Positions 47,480-57,466 of a DNA stretch of 64,000 nt are shown in pieces. The position numbers and the translations under genes are program-made. Position 1 is the first letter of the stretch. Each line of letters begins with the position of its first letter. The notes under the pieces were generated by a model. That model was not told the origin of the DNA and searched no databases. It worked only from the letters and a program-made list of their open reading frames with translations. The stretch is from Bugulina stolonifera (lineage: Eukaryota > Bryozoa > Gymnolaemata > Cheilostomatida > Bugulidae): NCBI GenBank assembly GCA_935421135.1, contig OW285188.1:16345233-16409232 (forward strand), in the 5' to 3' direction.

Positions 47480-49486
47480 TTAACAACTTTCCAATGCACC
47501 ACAACCTATACACTTGAAAAGTGACATATAACTATAATGGAAGTACTTACTGTTGTTTGCTGGGCATGTCCCATGGTGCTGTTTGATACTATGTAGACTA
47601 TGGGATTGATGCTTTGTATCTAACAGTACTACTGAGGGTAGAGAGTCTAGATAGTGATGCTTTAGATAATAACATACACAGTCATACACAAGAGGATAGT
47701 GACCAATAGCAGCATCCTCTCCATCTACTGTCGGTATGGTGTCCATATCACATCTAGAATTCATCATAACTTTGATAGCTTTAGACTTTTGACTACCTAA
47801 ACGTATGCTAACTTTGTTTGTAACATTGGCAGCAGACGTGTGTGGACTGGAAGGTACATGAACTGCATCCTCAGTATCATTGTCAAGGTCAAAATAAGAG
47901 AGTTGCTTACCCATGAGTGAGGGAGGTGAATTATTGTTCTTAGACTTTATTTGACTAAAACAGCGCTGGGTGAGTTCTGAGCTCTCTCCATTAGCATTGT
48001 CTAAGGGCTGTACTGTGTCCAAACAACTATCCGAAGTGTCAGAACTTGTAGCAGTAGCTTTCTTAACACTCTCAGTGTTGGTACTGCCCTCCATTGTACT
48101 TACAGAATGGCCCGTTGTCTTAACTCTGTCCACTTCACCATCTACCACATGGCCTCCACCAACTTCTCCCTCAACTGCACCAGTTCCAGCCACATTACTG
48201 CTAACTACACTCGCTCCACCAACCTTACCATCAGAGTTTGGAGGGAGTCCTTGTACATGCTTGACGGCTGTTTTTCCAGACTTGATAAGATTTCTAGAGC
48301 TAGAGCTGGTTTTAGTTTGGTATATCACATCATCTCTACCCTTGTTATTGGCACCTGTCTCCGAGTCCCCAGGATTGACTATATCAGTGGAGTCCACTAG
48401 TCCCACAGGTTCAGTCGACTCAGCTGTGTTTCCACTGTCGACGTCAGCGGAGGCAGCAGACTGATTGGCTGCATTGATGGCCTGAACTGGAACATAAACA
48501 TGGAGTACAGTGTGACGAAGACAGTTTCTGATCTCGTACAGATTAACTGAACCTATAACAGTCCTGCACCACATTTCTAGGCAAACAATACACTCAGTCT
48601 TGCAAACCATATTCTGCCAATTATCTTGTAGATATTAATAGAACATAGCAGTGCAGTATCAACTTCTACCATAACTGAGTAAATATTACAGGCACATGCA
48701 AAGCTATTATACTATGTATATCAATTGAACATCACAATCTATAGCGATGTAGATTTCCTCTGTGATCCACACCTGTGGTAATACCAAGACATGGGGTACT
48801 AATACTAACCTTTTTTCCTGACTTCATTCAGCTGAGCCCTAGATATATATATAGCTGACCGAGGGATGAGATGAGGTTGGCGCAAACACACCGGACCATG
48901 GGAAAGACTACTGGCACCATATAAAATATCAGGTCCTATCAAATGTACACCAGAATTGGCCACATTGCGTCGCTTAGCTCTCTGTAAGTGCAACATCTGT
49001 TATTAATTGATATGTATTATAATGTTTACATAAAAAACCCTATACCTCACATTATTAACAACGTTGCACAAATTATACATCAAATCAAAATGGCGGATAT
49101 GCTGCGATGTAAGACTAAGGCACTGTGAGCATATTGGCTACATGTAAACATGGGTAACAGGTTGTAAGCAGTTTGATATTCTTAGTCCAGAGGCTCCCAA
49201 TGAAACAATCAGTGGATTATAACTGTCGCGTACTTGATGTATCAGAATGTGTCACATCTTATTACAGTGAGAAAGTTTGAATACGTCCAAAGATAAAACC
49301 AAGTGAAAGAGCGAGTGCTGAGCTGCTACTAATGTGTACTATGCTTACTGGCATGTTGATAGCGGCAGCTAATCTATGCAGTTTCTTGGCCAAATAACAT
49401 TCGTTTCCTCCCTTTATTCTGTTATACCTCGACTTTTACAGCAGCCTGAAGGTACAAAGAACATGGATATAGACTTACATAGCCAT
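47480..49486 (-). CDS. Unrecognised Ser/Thr-rich protein
   Basis: Four exons agree in phase: an 8-nt coding exon 49479-49486, then 49349-49418, 48810-48981 and 47480-48486, for 418 residues. The N-terminal 90 residues look folded and basic: ECYLAKKLHRLAAAINMPRA, KRRNVANSG, then LIGPDILYGASSLSHGP and IYISRAQLNEVRKKVQA. About 200 residues of Gly/Ser/Thr/Val-rich, low-complexity sequence follow. The C-terminal third is different again: IGHYPLVYDCVCYYLKHHYL, then a His-rich patch and a final FKCIGCGALESC. I recognise no domain. A GTAAGT donor at 47550 could splice the gene onward and replace the last 23 codons. The tiny first exon and its roughly 60-nt intron need transcript support. The N-terminal block suggests a nuclear protein, but this is weak inference. 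Confidence 0.65.
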
Positions 49487-50136
49487 ATGATTGAATAGGA
49501 GTTAAAATGGCAAATATCACAAGCCATTGGATAGCCCTAGCCGTAGTATGCATAAAGGATGAAGCAAACTAATAGCAAATCAGCTAGGGGTCGGAATGGG
49601 TGTGTCTAGTATAGAAAAAGAGGAAGTAATGCAGTGTTTGGAGAGGGTATACGGCATGTACCCTACTCATTTTACTGAGTACACCACCAAATATTTTTGC
49701 TAGTTTGACTGAGTTGATTTTTCATTAAGATGTTCCGGTTGCTTAGTAACTACATTGGTCAAGGCTAATATTTTGTCCAATTGTGCTCAGCGACAAATAC
49801 GCACTCTCAGTTCTTTTTAGTGAGATAGGTTCAGTTCACATCTTTCTATCAATTGCAAGTTTCCTGAACAATTGAGCAATGACAGATATAAATATTAATA
49901 ACATTAAATTACTAAAATCAGTAGCATTAAAACACATTTACACTTCTAGTGTATCTACTAAAAAGCTTTGACGTTTCTATTGCAAAGGCCTATATCATGT
50001 AGTTTTGATAACTTGCATGCTGACCAAGCAGTTGGATTTGAACAGCTTTTTGTCACCAAGATTCAGAAATAAATAGGTTGGTTGGAATTCTGTCTCCATA
50101 CACTCTATCCTTGGCCTAACTATGTACATAGACATA
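49487..50136. other. Spacer with no recognised feature
   Basis: No exon, repeat array or element end was recognised here; it should contain the promoter of the minus-strand gene ending at 49486. Confidence 0.4.
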
Positions 50137-50172
50137 GGGAGCAGCCTAGTGGTTAGAGTTCTGGGCTTTTAT

Positions 50173-51150
50173 TAGTGCTGGGCAGCTTTGATTTGCATGT
50201 GCATTCAGTTTTTTTGCTGATTTTTCTAAAAAACTGAATGAAACCGAAGTTGTCTTCTCACCCTCGGTTTAATTCAGTTTTTTTATTCATGAAAAAAACA
50301 CCGGAAATTAAATACTCAATATTGGGAGTTGTCACACTCTGCTTTTATGCTTTTATGCTGTAATGGCGGCCATTTGTAATTTTCTCTAATAAATTGCAAT
50401 TATTAAATGCCAATTACCTATAATAATATGGAAGTATAACAACTGGAAACTCAGTGAAACCAAAGTAAACCATCTCTGGGTGACAATGAAGGCTTTATTC
50501 AAAGGATGACATCGAATTATAAAGATTGAAAGATGCATAACATAAATTCACGTGTTCGGAGTTTCAGCCATTACCGGAAATGGCCGCCATTTTTATTTTG
50601 TTCAATAATTTGCAACAATTAAATATTAATTATTTATAACAATATGCAAGTTTGACTACTAGAATCAAATGAAAACTACAGTAAACCTTACTGGGTGACA
50701 TTGATGGCTGCAGCTAAGTCTGTATTCCAAGGATGGCATCAAATTATAAGGGTTAAAAGAAGCACTAAAATGGCAGCCATTTTCATTTAGTTTAATAGTT
50801 AACAATTATTAAATATTTATTATTTATAATAATATGCAATCGTAACTGCTATAATGGAGTGAAACTACAATAAATAACCACTGGGTGATGATATTATGGC
50901 TGCAGCTGCAGTCCAAGGATGGTATCGAGTTATAAGGATTGAAAGAAGCATAACATGAATTCACGTGTTTTCAATGCCAGCCATTATTGAAAGTGGGTGC
51001 GCTAAGAGGCCAGGCGCGGTTTGACTTTTAAATCCGAATAAAACCGCACCGCCGCATTCGGTGTCGGTTCATATTTTATATTTTGACGGTTTTTGAACCG
51101 AAAAAAAAAAACCAAAAATCTGAATGACACCGAAACACCAGCCAGCACTA
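50173..51150. mobile_element. hAT-type non-autonomous element (978 bp)
   Basis: Ends TAGTGCTGG and, inverted, TAGTGCTGG, with a shared ATTCAG further in. GCTTTTAT is duplicated exactly on both sides (50165-50172 and 51151-51158), an 8-bp hAT-type duplication. No ORF. The interior is three to four diverged units of about 200 bp. Confidence 0.88.
50362..50990. repeat. About 200-bp subrepeats inside the hAT-type element
   Basis: Units starting near 50362, 50579 and 50769 share an ATGGCNGCCATTT head, a TTAAATATTTATTATTTATA-like core and a GGATGGCATCGAATTATAA-like end. Divergence between units is high, so the array predates the insertion or is old. Confidence 0.7.
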
Positions 51151-51265
51151 GCTTTTATGTAGGAGTCCCAAATTGGAAGTACGATTGGTCATTGGTGTGC
51201 TACTTCAGCAACTTTACCATTGGCCTTGGGTTGGGGTGTTGAGCTGTCCGCCATTGTACAGCTGA

Positions 51266-52149
51266 TGACGCTGAATTATTAAAATGGTGCAAGTTATCAG
51301 CAGGGATATATATTTATGGCATTATTAACTTATGGTTGAAACAAGACTAACAGGCCTACTGGGCACTGGTTAGGAAATGAAAAGTAATGAAGCCAATAAA
51401 AAGCTGAGCCAAAGCTTTGTAGCTTGCTATGCTATTCAACTATGAAATAAATTATATAATATAATGTTAGATAAGACAGGACCACTCCACTACAGAGGGA
51501 AAAGATTGTTAGTTCAACTTGTATATATATAAATATAACCAGCCTGTGAGCTACAAATAATCACGTGCTAGTAAGTAATCAAGAACAACATGTGAAGAAA
51601 GACTGTAGGCTGTAGCCGAGGTGTTTTGGGTAAGTTTTCGACTTTTAATAGTGTAGGTAAGTATTTTTCAAAATATGTGCCTAACTGTGGTCGCCTATGC
51701 AAATTCCACTGGGCCCATATTGAGTCGGTGCAAACTGCAAAGTAATACACAGTAATACATAACATTTTGGCTTGGAGTAGCTTGCAACAAAATTATGACC
51801 TTGAACCTAGCTACGCGTCATAATAGTATAGTAACGTGAGGTTAGGTGGGCTCAGTTTCGTCACGATCAAAAAATAGGAACCTAGACCAACAAATAATAC
51901 CAAAATAATAATAAATTGTCATATTGATATTGTGATATTGATAATATGATGGGAAGGATTAATATCAATTAAGATGTTGGGGGGTTTGGCCATTTTTTTA
52001 TATAATCGTGATGTATTATGCCTGGAAGACATCATAATTAAGATATACTTCGATATTTATTCATAATTATTAATTTAAATGTAGTTCCGGTTCCGGTAGT
52101 GAAAGACGCTAAAATTTAAAAAATTATACCTCTTGGTCCAAATTATTAT
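51266..52149. other. AT-rich spacer upstream of the LINE
   Basis: No gene recognised. The 5' untranslated part of the LINE may start within it; its left boundary could not be fixed. Confidence 0.4.
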
Positions 52150-52254
52150 TAATTTAGCCGCTAGGGTAGGGTGTGCCTCATTTTTATCAAATAATAATAA
52201 TAATAATCATACTGATTAAACCCGGGTAATTATCCTTGTCCAAACCAAAAAAAA

Positions 52255-53256
52255 ATGACCCCTGGAGACAGAACAAAAAAATCTGGCAAAGAAGAAGATG
52301 GGGAGATTACTGAACCCTGCTTCACCTGCCAGCAGGTTGAATGCTATGTGACAACTACCAAAGGTCTGAAACAAAAAATCTCAAGCCCTAGCTGGGTTTA
52401 CTGTGATTCATGTATAAAGTGGTGCCATGCTATGTGTCAGGACATGGCTGAGAAAGATGTCACCAACCTTCGTAAACTCAAGGACAAACGGGGTGTCAAG
52501 TGGTTTTGTAGCTTATGCAACATAGAGATTGAAACAGCTCTTAAGGGAAGTGGAGACAATAGAATGGCCTCTGTTGCCAACAACAGTACAATGAAAGGTA
52601 AGCTGAGTAGCATTGAGGATATGGTCATGAGATTAACAACTGCCATGAGTACCAACCAATCCAAGCTAGAGGAACGAATGCAAAACCTAGAAACCAGTCA
52701 TGTAAAAGCAGTCGCTAGTAACATGGAGGGTGTGAAGACTGCGGCCCAGCTCAACAGTGATGCAAAAGCCCAATTTGATCAAATCCTTGAACAACAACAA
52801 GCTGAATACAGGAAGAAAAATGCAATCATTTATGGTGTTGAGCCTGAAACAGGAAAAACCACTATGGAAAAAATACTTCAGCTCCTCGATGATGATAGCT
52901 TCTCAGCCACACCCAAACCACTGACCGCCAAAAGGCTACAAACAAATTCCTCTAGTTCGGGAAACAAACCTGGTCCCATCAAACTAGAATTTGCTGATGA
53001 AGAAAGTAAATGGGCTTTTGTGAAAAGGGCTAATACCAAGCTCAGACCAAAGGAGATCTACTGCAAGCTGGATGAGAGTAAAGCAGTGCGTGACCAGCAG
53101 TATAAACTGAGACAACAAATTAAACAAATGAAAAAAAAGGATGAGATACCTACACAATACCGTATCAGGAACATGAAGATCCAAAGTAAGGCGTCGGGGG
53201 ACTGGGAATACCTGCCGGTCGACAGGAGGACCCGGCAGCAGCACAGCACCCTGTAA
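52255..53256 (+). CDS. LINE ORF1, PHD finger and coiled-coil protein
   Basis: 333 residues, presumably the RNA-binding partner in the retrotransposon particle. Residues about 21-100 form a PHD-type zinc finger (CFTC, then CDSC, WCHAMC, and WFCSLC). A coiled-coil-like stretch follows (SSIEDMVMRLTTAMS and on to about residue 165), then an RRM-like module of the ORF1 type beginning NAIIYGVEPETGK near residue 195, and a basic tail (KQMKKKDE). The frame is open throughout. ORF2 starts 26 bases downstream in another frame, so ORF2 translation probably depends on reinitiation or a similar mechanism (inference). Confidence 0.88.
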   Translation: MTPGDRTKKSGKEEDGEITEPCFTCQQVECYVTTTKGLKQKISSPSWVYCDSCIKWCHAMCQDMAEKDVTNLRKLKDKRGVKWFCSLCNIEIETALKGSGDNRMASVANNSTMKGKLSSIEDMVMRLTTAMSTNQSKLEERMQNLETSHVKAVASNMEGVKTAAQLNSDAKAQFDQILEQQQAEYRKKNAIIYGVEPETGKTTMEKILQLLDDDSFSATPKPLTAKRLQTNSSSSGNKPGPIKLEFADEESKWAFVKRANTKLRPKEIYCKLDESKAVRDQQYKLRQQIKQMKKKDEIPTQYRIRNMKIQSKASGDWEYLPVDRRTRQQHSTL

Positions 53257-53282
53257 CTGAAAAAAGACTCTCCATTCAACAC

Positions 53283-55973
53283 ATGAATACCAGATCTCTA
53301 AAGGGCAAAACTATTGAACTCTCTTCTATAACATATAGAGCAGACATTGTATGTATCACAGAAACCCACATTGATGACACTATCAAAGATCATCAGATAT
53401 TTGACTACAACTCAAAAGTAATCTACCGCAAAGACAGGAACATTTATGGAGGTGGAATCCTCATTGCAGTTGATCAAAAACTCCTAACTACCGAGTTAGC
53501 CTTCAATAATCCTGATAATACTGAACTCATCTTTGTCCGTGTGAAGAAGAAAATAATTATTGGCTGTTACTACAGACCCCAACACAGCAGATGTTTTAAT
53601 ACCCTCTCAAATGCCCTAGAAGAGATATGCATGAAATATCCCACGGACCACATAGTTTTGGTAGGTAACATGAACCTACCAGGTATAGACTGGCAAAATA
53701 GCACAGTCAACCCACACACACAGGAACACAAGCTAAAACAGAGTTTCCTGGCCCTTCTCAACCAGTTTGACATGATCCAACTGGTGATGGAACCAACCCA
53801 CATACAGGGAAACACTCTAGACTTATTGTGCACCAACAATTCTCAGATGATGCATGATATAGAAATCATATACCCTGGACTTAGTGACCACTCTATTATC
53901 CAAGCAACTATAGATGCTAATCTACAGACATTAAAAAAAGCGCAACACACAGTGAAACTATACCACAAAGCTGATGTAGACAAATTCAATGACAAGATGT
54001 GGAGACTGAAACATGACTTGGCAGATATTGACAATGTTGATGTGATGTGGAAGCACTTCTCACTAGGCATAAAAAAGTCCATCAATGAGTGTGTACCAAC
54101 TACAGTTGTGAGCCCAAGGCCATATGATGAACCAGTTTGGTTTGACAGAAAATGTCGCAAGCTGGCTGCTAAGGAGAGACAACTCTACAACAACTGGAAG
54201 AAAAAGAGAAGTGATAAAACCAGTGAGATCCTTTACAAGAGCAAGAGGAGAGAAGCTAAGAAATACTTCAACAAAGCAAAGAAGACTTATGTGGAAAGCC
54301 GCTTGTGCAGGCCCCTGCTTGAGGGTAACAGCAAGCCATTCTACAAACATCTCAATGGGCAAAAACCAAAACAATGCATCTCACTGCTCAGCTCAGATGG
54401 TGTCATCACCGATGACCCTGCATCATGTTCTGAAATCCTGAACACTCACTTCCATAACCAGTTTAACAAAACACATACCCTCCGCAGTCAAAATCCATCA
54501 GCACATAATCCTAGCTGTGGAGAAATAGAAGTGAATGGTGTGATAAAGCTTCTAAAGGGCCTCAAGTCTGGTAAAGCCCCAGGTCGAGATGGTTTGAAGA
54601 AGGAAGACCTCACACTAGGTATAGAGCAGACTGCAGGTTGCTTATCCCTCATCTTCAACAAATCCCTCGAACATGGCAAACTGCCAACTGAATGGAAAAC
54701 TGCCAACGTTACGCCCATCCATAAAAGTGGGAGTAAACAAAACGCCAACAACTATCGACCAATCTCTCTGACAAGCATCCCCTGCAAACTGCTCGAACAT
54801 GTTGTACTCAGAAATCTTCTAGAGAAGATGGACATTTGGCTCCATAAAAGACAACATGGATTCAGAAAAGGGCTCTCATGTGAAACTCAGATATGTGTCA
54901 CTCTGCATGAGATCATGGGGGCGACTGACAAAAAGTCTAGTGTGCATGCCGCAGTTTTGGACCTGTCAAAAGCTTTTGATCGTGTGCCACACACACTACT
55001 AATGCAAAAACTGTCAGAGATTCCTGGTATGGAAAGTTACCTGCTGGACTGGATACATGATTTCTTATGCAACAGATCACAAACTGTGGTGCTGGATGGT
55101 GTGAGATCTAGCTCACTGCCAGTGACATCAGGAGTTCCGCAGGGCTCGGTGCTGGGCCCTGTGTTGTTTCTGGTGTATATTAATGACCTGCCCAGCCATG
55201 TTGATTGCTCTGTTGGCCTCTTTGCTGATGATACCCTTATGTACCAAGATGTAAACAACACAACCGATGAGAGAAGATTTCAAACCAATCTTGAGTCACT
55301 GAACACCTGGGCTAAAACATGGGGAATGTGCTTCAATGCCAAAAAGTGTAAGATCATCGCCTTCCAGCCCCAAAGAGCAGTCCCTGAGTATACTATGAAT
55401 AATCTAGTGCTGGAACACACAGATTACTGCAAATACCTGGGAGTGATACTGCAGTCAGACTTGAAGTTCACCAACCATATAGCTGATAAAATCTGCAAAG
55501 CCAGAAAGCAAGTTGGGATGATCAGGAGAGCCCTCTACTGGGCACCTGAGCGAGCTAGGTTAATAGCATACAGATCTCTCTGCCTTCCTCACCTAGAATA
55601 TGCTTCCTGCGCGTGGGATCCCTCTACAAGTAAAGAGATTGAGGCACTAGAGATGGTGCAAAACCAGGGTGTGAGAATGATCTGTGGCATCAAAGGAAGG
55701 AGAGGTGTCACAGAGGCCAAAGAGAAACTTCAACTCCAACAGCTGGACATCCGACGCAGGAACTCTCGGGTAAAGCTTTTGCTAGATATACTGTCAAGAG
55801 AAGAAGCCCATCCTGCTCTCTGTGCATCATATGATGAAATCATGGAACAACCTCAGACAACAGTTCAGACTAGATCACAGTGTAGAAACGAACCGCGGTC
55901 TATTGGAGCCACTGGGAACTGTTTCCATAACAGCTTTCTACCCCGCACAATACGAGACCTCAAAAAAGAATAA
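53283..55973 (+). CDS. LINE ORF2, endonuclease and reverse transcriptase
   Basis: 896 residues. The N-terminal 210 residues are an APE-type endonuclease that nicks target DNA: TETHID near residue 26, YGGGILIAV, and SDHSII near 200. Reverse transcriptase follows at about 430-720: GKAPGRDGL, NYRPISLTSIPCKLLEHVV, LDLSKAFDRVP with a catalytic Asp, SGVPQGSVLGPVLFLVYIND, and the active-site FADD near 645. The C-terminal region has CKYLGVILQSD and HLEYASCAWDP, as in CR1/L2/Jockey elements. No stop or frameshift is present. In the endonuclease the usual GDFN motif reads GNMN near residue 128, so a metal-binding or catalytic Asp is lost. The first ATG is used; the domain starts at INTRSL-type sequence, so little can be missing upstream. 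Confidence 0.93.
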   Translation: MNTRSLKGKTIELSSITYRADIVCITETHIDDTIKDHQIFDYNSKVIYRKDRNIYGGGILIAVDQKLLTTELAFNNPDNTELIFVRVKKKIIIGCYYRPQHSRCFNTLSNALEEICMKYPTDHIVLVGNMNLPGIDWQNSTVNPHTQEHKLKQSFLALLNQFDMIQLVMEPTHIQGNTLDLLCTNNSQMMHDIEIIYPGLSDHSIIQATIDANLQTLKKAQHTVKLYHKADVDKFNDKMWRLKHDLADIDNVDVMWKHFSLGIKKSINECVPTTVVSPRPYDEPVWFDRKCRKLAAKERQLYNNWKKKRSDKTSEILYKSKRREAKKYFNKAKKTYVESRLCRPLLEGNSKPFYKHLNGQKPKQCISLLSSDGVITDDPASCSEILNTHFHNQFNKTHTLRSQNPSAHNPSCGEIEVNGVIKLLKGLKSGKAPGRDGLKKEDLTLGIEQTAGCLSLIFNKSLEHGKLPTEWKTANVTPIHKSGSKQNANNYRPISLTSIPCKLLEHVVLRNLLEKMDIWLHKRQHGFRKGLSCETQICVTLHEIMGATDKKSSVHAAVLDLSKAFDRVPHTLLMQKLSEIPGMESYLLDWIHDFLCNRSQTVVLDGVRSSSLPVTSGVPQGSVLGPVLFLVYINDLPSHVDCSVGLFADDTLMYQDVNNTTDERRFQTNLESLNTWAKTWGMCFNAKKCKIIAFQPQRAVPEYTMNNLVLEHTDYCKYLGVILQSDLKFTNHIADKICKARKQVGMIRRALYWAPERARLIAYRSLCLPHLEYASCAWDPSTSKEIEALEMVQNQGVRMICGIKGRRGVTEAKEKLQLQQLDIRRRNSRVKLLLDILSREEAHPALCASYDEIMEQPQTTVQTRSQCRNEPRSIGATGNCFHNSFLPRTIRDLKKE

Positions 55974-56171
55974 ACATTAGCAGAAGAACAACACAACTAA
56001 TACTAAAATACTACATGGGTACCCACTCTGAAACCAAATATCTTACCCATGAGATGGTATATGGAACAATGTCCTTATGATAATTTATGTACAAAAATTG
56101 AGGCACGCCCCTTCCGACCCTAGGCGGTCTAGCGTAATGTCGTCATTGATGTAAGTTGATGTAAGTTCGTT

Positions 56172-57014
56172 GTCGGATCATAATTATAATTATTATATTA
56201 TTATAATAATTATTACAACTATTTACTATTACTATACTATAGTAATAAATAATAATCCATAATGATAATGAATATAATCAAGGAGTTGATATCTTCTTAC
56301 TCCTTGATATAATATTTATATTTATATTATATATGATTTACATTTGTATTTATTGAGGTTTTCTAAAAGTTTTCGGATAACATTTGTTAAAAGTAACTTA
56401 CTTGTTGACCACACATATAAATATATATAATATTATTATTATATACAGTTTATAGCAGAGGATAAATAAATAAATGTAAAAAAAGGAGCGGAGGCAAGCA
56501 TTATTGTTAATATTATTATATAGCCAACAAAGATTAAGAAAGTCCTCATCTTTATGGTGGCTATGCTGAGAATAATAATTTATAATAATGATTTATTCAT
56601 TGTAATCCCAATTGTTATAATGTAGCTATTCATTGGTGCACTAACGACTAAAATAAATGCGTATCGAAAAACTAATTTAATGATACGCATTTATTTTAGT
56701 GCACCAATAAATTTATGATGATTAAATATCTTAATATCAAATGTGAATTTTATAGTGAGTTTTTTATTTTTTATTTGCTATCAAATAATGAAATATTAAT
56801 ACTCTGAATATTGCACTATAACTATATTCTATATGGTGATGGTATAATATTAATAGGCTTAGGCCTATACGTTATGGTGTGATTGTTATAATCCTATCTA
56901 ATCGTATTCAATTGCATTCATGATATTGCATGTACAAACATGTAATTGTTGATTCAATCTGAATCTAGTGGCTGTTAATTAATTAACATTGACATAAACT
57001 AAGACCTGATTTGA
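56172..57014. other. AT-rich spacer with a hairpin
   Basis: No gene seen. It contains a small CAAGGAGTTGATATC fold-back near 56280 and the stronger hairpin at 56632. Confidence 0.45.
56632..56708. repeat. Long hairpin, about 27-bp stem
   Basis: ATTGGTGCACTAA continues, after a 6-bp bulge (CGACTA), as AATAAATGCGTATC. The inverted copy follows a 16-base loop. All other stem positions pair. It has no ORF and resembles a tiny fold-back element or a small-RNA precursor. Confidence 0.75.
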
Positions 57015-57142
57015 AGAAATTTGCGACTTTTCGAAAATTTCAATTTGAAACAAGACGTTCCGAAAACATCACACCCCAACCCTACACGCATGTTTTCAGA
57101 ACGTCCTGTTTCTAACTGCTATTTTTGAAAAGTCCCTTAACC
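57015..57142. mobile_element. Inverted-repeat element, second copy
   Basis: Arms with TTCGAAAATTTCAATTTGAA on the left and GAACGTCCTGTTTCTAA on the right match the element at 8479-8682; the C-rich core is shorter. Flanking sequence (ATTTGAA versus ATTTAAT) is only a poor candidate for a target duplication. Confidence 0.65.
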
Positions 57143-57466
57143 CATTTAATTCTGTCAATACAGTATGGAAATACATGTAGAACTGTTCTGACTCACCCGG
57201 AAAAGTAACAGTAAAGCAAATAAACCAAAAGTATTAGGCTGTCAAGTGGGGCTATCTATCCTCTGTAATTCTAAAACCATATTTTTTATTCATCATTTCA
57301 TCAGTTAAATTTTGTCAATTTAATAATCTACTGTTTGATTGGTTGTGATTTATCGCTATCCTTTCAGCTTTCTATGGAAATACAACAAAAAACTGAATGC
57401 AAGTGTCAGTCAAAACTGCCCAGCACTGTTATATATTTTTGTCAGGTATTAAACGCTTTTATCAAT

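Larger units (their letters stand above)
50137..51265 (+). mobile_element. tRNA-derived SINE, copy 3, split by an insertion
   Basis: The head GGGAGCAGCCTAGTGGTTAG at 50137 matches copies 1 and 2. It breaks at 50172 and resumes at 51151 with GTAGGAGTCC-type sequence and the tail CTTTACCATTGGCC. The break is filled by a hAT-type element. Confidence 0.75.
52150..56171 (+). mobile_element. CR1/L2-like LINE with two open ORFs
   Basis: A non-LTR retrotransposon with ORF1 (52255-53256) and ORF2 (53283-55973), both open. The 3' end carries a short tandem TTGATGTAAG x2 (56152-56171), like the terminal microsatellite of CR1 and L2 elements, rather than poly-A. The clade call rests on ORF1 PHD finger plus APE-RT order in ORF2. 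Inverted copies of a stretch of about 40 bp flank the ORFs (52156-52192 and 56094-56136). Both ends are estimates, and no target duplication was identified. Confidence 0.8.

Noticed and set aside
47970..48464. 164-codon Thr/Pro/Ser-rich plus-strand frame
   Set aside because: Antisense shadow of the long exon of the minus-strand gene, whose splice phases support the other strand.
54063..54441. Overlapping frames on both strands inside the LINE
   Set aside because: Shadows of ORF2, which has full reverse transcriptase motifs in its own frame.
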